Shown: positions 32,744 to 44,062 of the stretch, piece by piece | Numbering within the stretch: the stretch's first letter is position 1 | Layout of the letters: each line of letters begins with the position of its first letter | Origin: Symsagittifera roscoffensis | Taxonomy: Eukaryota; Xenacoelomorpha; Acoela; Convolutidae | Direction: 5' to 3' | Length of the DNA stretch: 64,000 nucleotides | NCBI RefSeq assembly: GCF_963678635.1 | Contig: NC_087066.1 | Coordinates: 12,694,517 to 12,758,516, forward strand | Notes under the pieces: model-generated | The model's input: the letters and a program-made list of their open reading frames with translations, nothing else | Told to the model about the DNA's origin: nothing | Database searches by the model: none | Made by a program: the position numbers and the translations under genes

Positions 32744-32962
32744 ATGGACTTCGAAGCAATTTTCGGTTTCTTGCGCTGTTTTGTCTGTCAAAAATTTCTC
32801 AAGAAACCATTCTCCCTAGCTTGTGGAATTCTCATGTGTAGAAGTTGTCTTGATGGAATCAAAAAGAAGAGACCGTCCGTTGTCCTGCTTACGCTCATCT
32901 TCTCACCTTCAAATCCTAATCAGCCTCAAGTTTCACCTTGCGATAGTGCCTTGATTGTATAG
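32744..32962 (+). pseudogene. RING-finger half, unit B1
   Basis: From ATG 32744 the text FLRCFVCQKFLKKPFSLACG then ILMCRSCLDGIKKK matches the first six zinc ligands of a TRIM-type RING (C-x2-C...C-G-x-x-x-C-x2-C). The usual histidine after CG is Ile, and the final C-P-x-C pair is absent before the stop. As it stands it could not fold as a normal RING. It begins 7 bases after the coiled-coil frame ends, so in this unit the order is B-box then RING, the reverse of a TRIM gene. A working order arises only when reading from one unit's RING to the next unit's B-box. Confidence 0.55.
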
Positions 32963-33683
32963 AAGAGCGATTGTTACGAAAGCCGGTTTGCAGATTTTTT
33001 TGAAAACTAGTTTTAAAAACTGGTTGCGGAATTCTCATGTGTATAAGTTGTCTTGATGGAATCAAAAAGAAGAGACCGTCCGTTGTCCTGCTCACGCTCA
33101 TCTTCTCACCTTCAAATCCTAATCAGCCTCAAGTTTCACCGATAGTGCCTTGATTGTATAGAAGAGCGATTGTTACGAAAGCCGGTTTGCAGATTTTTTT
33201 GAAAACTAGTTTTAAAAACTGGTTGCGGAATTCTCATGTGTATAAGTTGTCTTGATGGAATCAAAAAGAAGAGACCGTCCGTTGTCCTGCTCATGCTCAT
33301 CTTCTCACCTTCAAATCCTAATCAGCCTCAAGTTTCACCTTGCGATAGTGCCTTGCTTGTATAGAAGAGCGATTGTTACGAAAGCCGGTAAGCAGATTTT
33401 TTTGAAATTTAGATTTAAAAACTGGTTTTTGTATTTAAGTTTTGTTTTTAGTTTTTGTTTTTTAGAAGAGAGATAGTTACGAAAACGGTTTTAACTAGTT
33501 ACAGTTTGGCCTAAAAACCATATGTTTGTTTGACAAGTATCTCTGAAGTTTCTGCAAGTATCTCAGAAGTTCTTTGACACACTCTAAAACAAGTCCCGCC
33601 TCAAGCTCCCGCTCGAAATCAAGAAGAAAGCGGATAATAAAGAGAACGTAGAAACTTGTTAATTATTTAATTTATTTAGTCTG

Positions 33684-33896
33684 ATGTGGTGTGTTTTTTT
33701 AAGATCAACTGAGATTCCGTTTCCGAATGGACCCCCGGGCTCGAACAGTCAAAACGACACACAAGACCAAAACAGAAGTGATCATATAACAGTGACATGT
33801 GAGTTCGAAACTGAACAAATGAAATTCAAAGTGAAACCATTGACCAAATTGCAGAAGATACAGAACACGTTCTATGAAAGGGAAAATCTTTTATAA
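33684..33896 (+). pseudogene. SUMO-like beta-grasp fragment, unit B1
   Basis: Residues 32-71 of a 70-codon frame read SDHITVTCEFETEQMKFKVK, then PLTKLQKIQNTFYERENLL. This lines up with the start of SUMO: the D-H-I strand, the FK-x-K second strand, T-x-L-x-K-L, and a helix ending in (C/Y)ER-x-x-L. The frame stops where SUMO would enter its second half. A shifted frame from about 33896 (starting NFDDFLY) stays open to about 34011 but matches less well, and no diglycine end is seen. It is therefore a SUMO N-terminal half, probably broken by a frameshift. Confidence 0.5.
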
Positions 33897-35679
33897 TGAA
33901 TTTTGATGATTTTTTGTACACATTGTACTGGAATTTGACGGATGGTTTGACAAACTTCAAAGGATCTCCCGAAGGTCAAACATGGAAGTTAATTGAAATG
34001 ATCCAGGACTGAGCAGTTTCACCTAGCGACAGTGCCTTGCTTGTATAGGAGAGAGATTTTTACGAAAGCCGGTTTGCAGATTTGTTCTGAAAACTGGTTT
34101 TAAAAACTAGTTTTTGTTTATTAGTTTTGTTTTTAGTTTTTGGTTTTTAGAAGAGAGATAGTTACGAAAGCGATTTTAACTTTTTACAGGTTGGCCTAAA
34201 AATAATATGTGTGTTTGACAAGTATTCCTGAAGTTCTTTGGCAGATTCTGAAACAAGTCCAGCCTCAAGCTCCCGCTTGGAATCAAGAAAAAAGCGGATA
34301 ATAAGGAAAACGTGGAAACTTGTTAAGTAAAACAAGGCCGTCAATCGGTGTACTGTTGAGACATTAACGTGGAAAGAAGCGTGGAAAAGCACTGATAAGT
34401 TCAATTTTGTTGTCGCGTGTTGAATATTCAATTTGACGGATGGTTTCAAACGCAACTGAATTTAAATAACGAGAAGGCTCGCAACTCAAATAGACAATAA
34501 AATCAGTTGTGTTTCCGAACATATATAACCAGGACAATTGAAGGAAGCCTTTAAATTGGTTACGAAGTTAATCTTACAGCTTTTACGTTTTGACGACAAA
34601 CATGAACAATTCCAGGCCAAAACACGGCGAATCAAATAAAAAAGCGTTTCTTAGCATTTTATTTTTCTAAAGATTCTTTGAATGCGTAACTGGGCTCCTT
34701 GAACAAGAAGATGGTTCAGTCTCTTTCAATCTAGGCCATAATGACTGGTGGAATCATCAATAAGAATGAGCCCTACCACAAAGAGTCGGCCAGGATATCT
34801 ACCTTGTGTTGGTGTTTCGTATCAGAAATCGAATTTTTTATACCTTGGTAGCGTCCAGGCCTCAATATCAGCTCCAGAAGGTGTACACAGTGTAACAAGC
34901 CAATCACTGGTTTGTTAAAAGTAACAAGTATGAAAATATATTTATCGAAAATAGATTTTTAAGTCAAAACGGCACCAGGAAGCAAATGAAGAGACGACTC
35001 CGCGAGCTGGAAAGAAACTGGTGGGAAAACATTATCACCGCGTGCAAATGACATCAAATGACGAGCGAACATCAACCACGTGCAAAAATCAAATGACGAG
35101 CGAGATGTTGACAAAATCAAGTCCAATCTCGTTGCGACTGTCAAGAAAGTTCCTCGCTCTAGCTTGTTGTATTTTGTGGGTTGCTTCATTAATAATTTCT
35201 ATGAGGTAGAATTGACATGCGAAGGTCTAGCAAAGTTTTCAGATTGTTTAATCGACGAGGAAACAATAGAATTTACAGAAACTTTTCTTGGGCGATTTTC
35301 TACTATCTGATGTGTCTCAAAAATGAGCATGTTTATGCAATTGATCTCATTCGCTTTAGAATCTTGGTCCTAACTGAAGCTAAAGAAGCTTTAATTTTTG
35401 ATAGTCATATACACCGGGACCACATACACCGAGGCCCTAGAAGAAGCGCGGGCCAGACTCAAGACATCCGGGAAGTAAATGAAGAGACGCCTTATCATAT
35501 TTCATGCTTGCCGTATTTTAAAGAACTCAATAATAATGCCGAAGGATAATCAATATTTGATCAATTTCTTGTTCGACGCTCTTTTGTGTCAATGCTTATC
35601 ATAATTCATGCTTGACGTTTTTTAAAGAACTCATTAATAATGCCAAAGGGTAATCAATCTTTGATCAAATTTTTGTTCG

Positions 35680-36159
35680 ACGCTCTTTTGTGTCAATTGT
35701 AAAAGGGACATGTGTGTTGAATGCGTTCAGGAACATGTAACCCACAAGTTAGAAAGCGCAAAAAGTCGGAAACAAGAAAAAGCACTCGAAATATTAAAGA
35801 AAGTTGATGTTATAGGGATCAAAGAGCTTATAGAGAAAATGACTAAAGAAAGAAATGTTAGAAAATGTGAAAAAGTACAAAATGCCTTGGTCGCTGAACT
35901 ATCTGAGTTGAAACGAAAAAGCAAGTGTTATTAATTGGTAATGGACTTCGAAGCAATTTTCGGTTTCTTGCGCTGTTTTGTCTGTCAAAAATTTCTCAAG
36001 AAACCATTCTCCCTAGCTTGTGGAATTCTCATGTGTAGAAGTTGTCTTGATGGAATCAAAAAGAAGAGACCGTCCGTTGTCCTGCCTACGCTCATCTTCT
36101 CACCTTCAAATCCTAATCAGCCTCAAGTTTCACCTTGCGATAGTGCCTTGATTGTATAG
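35680..36159 (+). pseudogene. B-box/coiled coil (to 35934) and RING half (35941-36159), unit B2
   Basis: Nearly identical to B1. Upstream, the B-box reads LFCVNCKRDMCVEC, with the cysteine that B1 lacks. The coiled coil has IKELIEK where B1 has TKELIDK. The RING half again has Ile in place of His and lacks the last cysteine pair. Confidence 0.55.
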
Positions 36160-36681
36160 AAGAGCGATTGTTACGAAAGCCGGTTTGCAGATTTTTTTGA
36201 AAACTAGTTTTAAAAACTGGTTGCGGAATTCTCATGTGTATAAGTTGTCTTGATGGAATCAAAAAGAAGAGACCGTCCGTTGTCCTGCTCACGCTCATCT
36301 TCTCACCTTCAAATCCTAATCAGCCTCAAGTTTCACCTTGCGATAGTGCCTTGCTTGTATAGAAGAGCGATTGTTACGAAAGCCGGTAAGCAGATTTTTT
36401 TGAAATTTAGTTTTAAAAACTGGTTTTTGTATTTAAGTTTTGTTTTCAGTTTTTGTTTTTTAGAAGAGAGATAGTTACGAAAACGGTTTTAACTAGTTAC
36501 AGTTTGGCCTAAAAACCATATGTTTGTTTGACAAGTATCTCTGAAGTTTCTGCAAGTATCTCAGAAGTTCTTTGACACACTCTAAAACAAGTCCCGCCTC
36601 AAGCTCCCGCTCGAAATCAAGAAGAAAGCGGATAATAAAGAGAACGTAGAAACTTGTTAATTATTTAATTTATTTAGTGTG

Positions 36682-36894
36682 ATGTGGTGTGTTGTTTTAA
36701 GATCAACTGAGATTCCGTTTCCGAATGGACCCCCGGGCTCGAACAGTCAAAACGGAAAAACAGACCAAAACAGAAGTGATCATATAACAGTGACATGTGA
36801 GTTCGAAACTGAACAAATGAAATTCAAAGTGAAACCATTGACCAAATTGCAGAAGATACAGAACACGTTCTGTGAAAGGGAAAATCTTTTATAA
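36682..36894 (+). pseudogene. SUMO-like fragment, unit B2
   Basis: Same fragment as in B1, with FCERENLL at its end. Cys-Glu-Arg is even closer to the SUMO helix than the Tyr-Glu-Arg of B1. It stops at the same place. Confidence 0.5.
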
Positions 36895-38679
36895 TGAATT
36901 TTGATGATTTTTTGTACACATTGTACTGGAATTTGACGGATGGTTTGACAAACTTCAAAGGATCTCCCGAAGGTCAAACATGGAAGTTAATTGAAATGAT
37001 CCAGGACTGAGCAGTTTCACCTAGCGACAGTGCCTTGCTTGTATAGGAGAGAGATTTTTACGAAAGCCGGTTTGCAGATTTGTTCTGAAAACTGGTTTTA
37101 AAAACTAGTTTTTGTTTATTAGTTTTGTTTTTAGTTTTTGGTTTTTAGAAGAGAGATAGTTACGAAAGCGATTTTAACTTTTTACAGGTTGGCCTAAAAA
37201 TAATATGTGTGTTTGACAAGTATTCCTGAAGTTCTTTGGCAGATTCTGAAACAAGTCCAGCCTCAAGCTCCCGCTTGGAATCAAGAAAAAAGCGGATAAT
37301 AAGGAAAACGTGGAAACTTGTTAAGTAAAACAAGGCCGTCAATTGGTGTACTGTTGAGACATTAACGTGGAAAGAAGCGTGGAAAAGCACTGATAAGTTC
37401 AATTTTGTTGTCGCGTGTTGAATATTCAATTTGACGGATGGTTTCAAACGCAACTGAATTTAAATAACGAGAAGGCTCGCAACTCAAATAGACAACAAAA
37501 TCAGTTGTGTTTCCGAACATATATAACCAGGACAATTGAAGGAAGCCTTTAAATTGGTTACGAAGTTAATCTTACAGCTTTTACGTTTTCAACGACAAAC
37601 ATGAACAATTCCAGGCCAAAACACGGCGAATCAAATAAAAAAGCGTTTCTTAGCATTTTATTTTTCTAAAGATTCTTTGAATGCGTAACTGGGCTCCTTG
37701 AACAAGAAGATGGTTCAGTCTCTTTCAATCTAGGCCATAATGACTGGTGGAATCATCAATAAGAATGAGCCCTACCACAAAGAGTCGGCCAGGATATCTA
37801 CCTTGTGTTGGTGTTTCGTATCAGAAATCGAATTTTTTATACCTTGGTAGCGTCCAGGCCTCAATATCAGCTCCAGAAGGTGTACACAGTGTAACAAGCC
37901 AATCACTGGTTTGTTAAAAGTAACAAGTATGAAAATCTATTTATCGAAAATAGATTTTTAAGTCAAAACGGCACCAGGAAGCAAATGAAGAGACGACTCC
38001 GCGAGCTGGAAAGAAACTGGTGGGAAAACATTATCACCGCGTGCAAATGACATCAAATGACGAGCGAACATCAACCACGTGCAAAAATCAAATGACGAGC
38101 GAGATGTTGACAAAATCAAGTCCAATCTCGTAGCGACTGTCAAGAAAGTTCCTCGCTCTAGCTCGTTGTATTTTGTGGGTTGCTTCATTAATAATTTCTA
38201 TGAGGTAGAATTGACATGCGAAGGTCTAGCAAAGTTTTCAGATTGTTTAATCGACGAGGAAACAATAGAATTTACAGAAACATTTCTTGGGCGATTTTCT
38301 ACTATCTGATGTGTCTCAAAAAATGAGCATGTTTATGCAATTGATCTCATTCGCTTTAGAATCTTGGTCCTTACTGAAGCTAAAGAAGCTTTAATTTTTG
38401 ATAGTCATATACACCGGGACCACATACACCGAGGCCCTAGAAGAAGCGCGGGCCAGACTCAAGACATCCGGGAAGTAAATGAAGAGACGCCTTATCATAT
38501 TTCATGCTTGCCGTATTTTAAAGAACTCAATAATAATGCCGAAGGATAATCAATATTTGATCAATTTCTTGTTCGACGCTCTTTTGTGTCAATGCTTATC
38601 ATAATTCATGCTTGACGTTTTTTAAAGAACTCATTAATAATGCCAAAGGGTAATCAATCTTTGATCAAATTTTTGTTCG

Positions 38680-39159
38680 AAGCTCTTCTGTGTCAATTGT
38701 AAAAGGGACATGTGTGTTGAATGCGTTCAGGAACATGTAATCCACAAGTTAGAAAGCGCAAAAAGTCGGAAACAAGAAAAAGCACTCGAAATATTAAAGA
38801 AAGTTGATGTTATAGGGACCAAAGAGCTCATAGAGAAAATGACTAAAGAAAGAAATGTTAGAAAATGTGAAAAAGTACAAAATGCCTTGGTCGCTAAACT
38901 ATCTGAGTTGAAACGAAAAAGCAAGTGTTATTAATTGGTAATGGACTTCGAAGCAATTTTCGGTTTCTTGCGCTGTTTTGTCTGTCAAAAATTTCTCAAG
39001 AAACCATTCTCCCTAGCTTGTGGAATTCTCATGTGTAGAAGTTGTCTTGATGGAATCAAAAAGAAGAGACCGTCCGTTGTCCTGCCTACGCTCATCTTCT
39101 CACCTTCAAATCCTAATCAGCCTCAAGTTTCACCTTGCGATAGTGCCTTGATTGTATAG
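38680..39159 (+). pseudogene. B-box/coiled coil (to 38934) and RING half (38941-39159), unit B3
   Basis: As in B2; the B-box reads EHVIHKL here, with Thr changed to Ile between the histidines, both of which are kept. Confidence 0.55.
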
Positions 39160-39681
39160 AAGAGCGATTGTTACGAAAGCCGGTTTGCAGATTTTTTTGA
39201 AAACTAGTTTTAAAAACTGGTTGCGGAATTCTCATGTGTATAAGTTGTCTTGATGGAATCAAAAAGAAGATACCGTCCGTTGTCCTGCTCACGCTCATCT
39301 TCTCACCTTCAAATCCTAATCAGCCTCAAGTTTCACCTTGCGATAGTGCCTTGCTTGTATAGAAGAGCGATTGTTACGAAAGCCGGTAAGCAGATTTTTT
39401 TGAAATTTAGTTTTAAAAACTGGTTTTTGTATTTAAGTTTTGTTTTCAGTTTTTGTTTTTTAGAAGAGAGATAGTTACGAAAACGGTTTTAACTAGTTAC
39501 AGTTTGGCCTAAAAACCATATGTTTGTTTGACAAGTATCTCTGAAGTTTCTGCAAGTATCTCAGAAGTTCTTTGACACACTCTAAAACAAGTCCCGCCTC
39601 AAGCTCCCGCTCGAAATCAAGAAGAAAGCGGATAATAAAGAGAAAGTAGAAACTTGTTAATTATTTAATTTATTTAGTGTG

Positions 39682-39894
39682 ATGTGGTGTGTTGTTTTAA
39701 GATCAACTGAGATTCCGTTTCCGAATGGACCCCCGGGCTCGAACAGTCAAAACGGAAAAACAGACCAAAACAGAAGTGATCATATAACAGTGACATGTGA
39801 GTTCGAAACTGAACAAATGAAATTCAAAGTGAAACCATTGACCAAATTGCAGAAGATACAGAACACGTTCTGTGAAAGGGAAAATCTTTTATAA
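39682..39894 (+). pseudogene. SUMO-like fragment, unit B3
   Basis: Identical in protein sequence to the copy in B2. Confidence 0.5.
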
Positions 39895-40976
39895 TGAATT
39901 TTGATGATTTTTTGTACACATTGTACTGGAATTTGCCGGATGGTTTGACAAACTTCAAAGGATCTCCCGAAGGTCAAACATGGAAGTTAATTGAAATGAT
40001 CCAGGACTGAGCAGTTTCACCTAGCGACAGTGCCTTGCTTGTATAGGAGAGAGATTTTTACGAAAGCCGGTTTGCAGATTTGTTCTGAAAACTGGTTTTA
40101 AAAACTAGTTTTTGTTTATTAGTTTTGTTTTTAGTTTTTGGTTTTTAGAAGAGAGATAGTTAGAAAGCGATTTTAACTTTTTACAGGTTGGCCTAAAAAT
40201 AATATGTGTGTTTGACAAGTATTCCTGAAGTTCTTTGGCAGATTCTGAAACAAGTCCAGCCTCAAGCTCCCGCTTGGAATCAAGAAAAAAGCGGATAATA
40301 AGGAAAACGTGGAAATTTGTTAAGTAAAACAAGGCCGTCAATCGGTGTACTGTTGAGACATTAACGTGGAAAGAAGCGTGGAAAAGCACTGATAAGTTCA
40401 ATTTTGTTGTCGCGTGTTGAATATTCAATTTGACGGATGGTTTCAAACGCAACTGAATTTAAATAACGAGAAGGCTCGCAACTCAAATAGACAACAAAAT
40501 CAGTTGTGTTTCCGAACATATATAACCAGGACAATTGAAGGAAGCCTTTAAATTGGTTACGAAGTTAATCTTACAGCTTTTACGTTTTCAACGACAAACA
40601 TGAACAATTCCAGGCCAAAACACGGCGAATCAAATAAAAAAGCGTTTCTTAGCATTTTATTTTTCTAAAGATTCTTTGAATGCGTAACTGGGCTCCTTGA
40701 ACAAGAAGATGGTTCAGTCTCTTTCAATCTAGGCCATAATGACTGGTGGAATCATCAATAAGAATGAGCCCTACCACAAAGAGTCGGCCAGGATATCTAC
40801 CTTGTGTTGGTGTTTCGTATCAGAAATCGAATTTTTTATACCTTGGTAGCGTCCAGGCCTCAATATCAGCTCCAGAAGGTGTACACAGTGTAACAAGCCA
40901 ATCACTGGTTTGTTAAAAGTAACAAGTATGAAAATATATTTATCGAAAATAGATTTTTAAGTCAAAACGGCACCAG

Positions 40977-42095
40977 GAAGCCAATGAAGAGACGACTCCG
41001 CGAGCTGGAAAGAAACTGGTGGGAAAACATTATCACCGCGTGCAAATGACATCAAATGACGAGCGAACATCAACCACGTGCAAAAGTCAAATGACGAGCG
41101 AGATGTTGACAAAATCAAGTCCAATCTCGTAGCTTTTGTCAAGAAAGTTCCTCGCTCTAGCTCGTTGTGTTTTGTGGGTTGCTTCCTTAATAATTTCTAT
41201 GAGGTAGAATTGACATGCGAAGGTCTAGCAAAGTTTTCAGATTGTTTAATCGACGAGGAAACAATAGAATTTACAGAAACATTTCTTGGGCGATTTTCTA
41301 CTATCTGATGTGTCTCAAAAAATGAGCATGTTTATGCAATTGATCTCTTTCGCTTTAGAATCTTGGTCCTAACTGAAGCTAAAGAAGCTTTAATTTTTGA
41401 TAGTCATATACACCGGGACCACATACACCGAGGCACTAGAAGAAGCGCGGGCCAGACTCAAGACATCCGGGAAGTAAATGAAGAGACGCCTTATCATATT
41501 TCATGCTTGCCGTATTTTAAAGAACTCATTAATAATGCCAAAGGGTAATCAATCTTTGATCAAATTTTTGTTCGACGCTCTTTTGTGTCAATTGTAAAAG
41601 GGACATGTGTGTTGAATGCGTTCAGGAACATGTAACCCACAAGTTAGAAAGCGCAGTTAGAAAGGGACCAAAGAGCTCATAGAGAAAATGACTAAAGAAA
41701 GAAATGTTAGAAAATGTGAAAAAGTACAAAATGCCTTGGTCGCTGAACTATCTGAGTTGAAACGAAAAAGCAAGTATTATTAATTGGTAATGGACTTCGA
41801 AGCAATTTTCGGTTTCTTGCGCTGTTTTGTCTGTCAAAAATTTCTCAAGAAACCATTCGCCCTAGCTTGTGGAATTCTCATGTGTAGAAGTTGTCTTGAT
41901 GGAATCAAAAAGAAGAGACCGTCCGTTGTCCTGCTTACGCTCATCTTCTCACCTTCAAATCCTAATCAGCCTCAAGTTTCACCTTGCGATAGTGCCTTGA
42001 TTGTATAGAAGAGCGATTGTTACGAAAGCCGGTTTGCAGATTTTTTTGAAAACTAGTTTTAAAAATTGGTTTTTGTTTTTTAGTTTTTGTTTTTT
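40977..42095. repeat. Array unit B4, truncated
   Basis: It starts like the other B units, then loses one copy of the CTTGACG segment and about 80 bases of the B-box/coiled-coil region near 41655, leaving that domain broken. The RING half at 41790-42008 is kept. Similarity ends at about 42095, before the SUMO-like part and the linker. Confidence 0.85.
41790..42008 (+). pseudogene. RING-finger half, unit B4
   Basis: The same RING half as in B1-B3, with KKPFALACG in place of KKPFSLACG. It lacks the same zinc ligands. Confidence 0.5.
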
Positions 42096-43350
42096 TCAGG
42101 TGTTTATACGCGGAATCCACGAAAGTTCTTTGAGTGGAATATAATTACGTTTTGGAACATGTTTAAATATTTGTTTCTTGAAACCGGGAACATACTGACA
42201 AAAAATTGTGAGCCTATTCAGTTTGATCCTGATTTCATATAGTCGTAATTTTAGTTGTGTGATGAAAATTTTCAAAGTTAAGCTACAGCACGGTAACGTT
42301 AAGGAAACATTTTCGATAATAGTTTAGACATTTAAGAATATATTATAAATGTTTTCGACAAAAAATAATGTTGAGTTGGAAGCATCATTTCCATAGATAG
42401 CGCCATCTATGGTGCGACGTATGATTTGAATGGTGATAATTGTAAAAAATATATTTAAACAGCTTCTGTAGTGTGAGAATTATATGCTTGATAATTCTAG
42501 CAGTAGAACATTTATTTCCGGAACTTTCGAAAAAAATCTGAGCGTCGTTTGATAAGTAGTTTTCCATACAAACTATATATAGATGTTTGGCAGCGCATAA
42601 TCCTCTATGGTGGACATACCGGAATAGCTGATGTTTAAATAAAAATATAATTACCAAAGTTGATGAAATTGAATTGAATTGCAAGAAGTGAAGGAAGTTG
42701 TCCTGAAAGTGATATTATTACTTGACGTCGGGCACAATGAAATCTGCTGTAGCTATTGATAGGCACCTTTTTTGGCAGCTGATTTAATTGAAATATAATG
42801 TGGATGTTTACATACTCTATGATCTCAATATGATTAAAACAACGATGAAATCCATGCTTTTTGTGCTGTTAAGCGAACGTTAAATTTTAATATGGAGATA
42901 ATTTGAATTAACCTTTTCTAAATTTCATTGTCATTATCGAATTCAGTATTACCAAACATTGTTTATCTTTTGTAGTTATTAAGTTAAGATTTTTTTTCGC
43001 TCTGATGAAATGATGAAAATGAGCCCATTGCTGTTCTCGTGGTGTAATCTTGCTAATGTAATGCTCGGTCTTTCGTAGAAAAAGACAAAAAAAATTGTCA
43101 CTTTGTTAAAATGATAGTGAAGATAGTATGATTATATAATATGGAAAGCATCTGCATTTAACAGCACAGAAGACAACTAATTAGCAATTTAAATTTTGGT
43201 GATCCAAGAAGTTTTTATGCAACAGATTGACGAAAGCCACAATCGGTAGAATGCCATAAATTTACCAAAAAGGCAAAATTTGAAGAAAAAAAATTCAGTT
43301 GTAGTTTCCACAAGTTGTTACCTTGCCCATAAAGTGACTGGATAATTTTT
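42096..43350. other. Right flank of the array; no gene seen
   Basis: AT-rich, with stops in all frames. Around 42390-42620 there are two GCGCCATCTATGG-like pieces in partly inverse arrangement that may be a small decayed transposon end. A T-run and CAG acceptor at about 43348-43357 precedes the LEPROT-type coding region. Confidence 0.4.
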
Positions 43351-43372
43351 TTTTCAGATTAGGTCTACTCTA

Positions 43373-43765
43373 ATGGCCAGCGTTCGGTCCCTGATTGGGC
43401 TGGCTTTTTTCGCGGCCATCGGCGTCCTCATGTTGCTCTTAGGCTGTGCCCTTTACAACAACTGGTACCCTATGTTTATCCTCATTTTCTATGCCCTCTC
43501 CCCGGCTCCTTGTCTCATCGCCAGGCACTTCACAGACGATCTGGAACCCAGCGACTCGCCTCTTTGGGATCTGTGTATATTCCTAACAACTGGAATTGTA
43601 GTCTCCGCGTTTGGACTCCCAACTGTGTTTGCACACCAGGGAATCATAGGCATCCCATCATGTGTGCTAATCATGGCGGGAAACTTCGTGGTGTTTTGCA
43701 CAATCTTGGCTTACTTCATGCTATTTACAGGCGACGACCAGTTTTCATTCGCAACGTGGATTTAG
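43373..43765 (+). CDS. LEPROT: Vps55/LEPROT family endosomal membrane protein
   Basis: A 130-residue protein, the standard length of the family, with four hydrophobic segments (about residues 7-27, 31-49, 66-86 and 97-118). Family landmarks are LLGCALYNNWYPMF, FYALSPAPCLIA, TTGIVVSAFGLP (nearly invariant in LEPROT and LEPROTL1) and a final GDDQFSFATW. Members sit in endosomes and Golgi, and in yeast (Vps55 with Vps68) help cargo move from late endosome to vacuole; vertebrate versions reduce surface display of the leptin and growth-hormone receptors. Those roles are family knowledge, not shown here. The coding region is intronless, unlike the vertebrate genes. An AG acceptor 16 bases before the ATG suggests a spliced or trans-spliced leader. 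LEPROT and LEPROTL1 are not distinguished. Confidence 0.93.
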   Translation: MASVRSLIGLAFFAAIGVLMLLLGCALYNNWYPMFILIFYALSPAPCLIARHFTDDLEPSDSPLWDLCIFLTTGIVVSAFGLPTVFAHQGIIGIPSCVLIMAGNFVVFCTILAYFMLFTGDDQFSFATWI

Positions 43766-44056
43766 AATCCAACTGAGTTTGTCAACAATCTTCGTCGATA
43801 TTTTACGCCAGTATGTCCCGTCACTGTGAATCTAAACTTTGGTAGTAATAACTATTATGAATTTTCAATTTCTAAACGTTTTGACAAATGGAGCTAAACT
43901 AAGTACCAAATTTCCATCTTTGAATCTTGAATAAGCAAGACATAATTTTGATGCTCGATATTTTTTTGTATCATTGTATGATCCTCACACAGCAAACGAT
44001 TTGTAATTAGATTCTTTTAGAATTAAAACCCGTTTATGTTAGTTGTTTTCTCAATT

Positions 44057-44062
44057 AATAAA
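44057..44062 (+). promoter_or_regulatory. Candidate polyadenylation signal for the LEPROT-type gene
   Basis: AATAAA lies about 290 bases after the stop codon, the first canonical hexamer downstream. Confidence 0.4.

Larger units (their letters stand above)
31784..34978. repeat. Array unit B1 (3195 bp)
   Basis: Order: a GACGACTCCGCGAGCTGG block, frame alpha, a duplicated CTTGACG/TTTTTTAAAGAACTC segment, B-box with coiled coil, RING, repeats of the RING 3' half, SUMO-like fragment, then the linker shared with A units (about 34326-34978). It is exactly 196 bp longer than B2 and B3 because the RING-tail segment is present three times (near 32822, 33026 and 33222) instead of twice. Confidence 0.88.
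34979..37977. repeat. Array unit B2 (2999 bp)
   Basis: Same order as B1, with two copies of the RING-tail segment. Frame alpha is open only at 35080-35310 because of a one-base shift. Confidence 0.9.
37978..40976. repeat. Array unit B3 (2999 bp)
   Basis: The same length as B2 and differing from it by few substitutions. Frame alpha is open only at 38079-38309. Confidence 0.9.

Noticed and set aside
33896-34011. Second half of SUMO in a shifted frame (NFDDFLY onward)
   Set aside because: The text does not keep the expected later SUMO positions and no diglycine end appears; part of it resembles the array linker instead.
42385-42684. A 99-codon minus-strand gene
   Set aside because: No domain or codon signal; it overlaps partly inverted GCGCCATCTATGG-like pieces, so a decayed transposon end is likelier.
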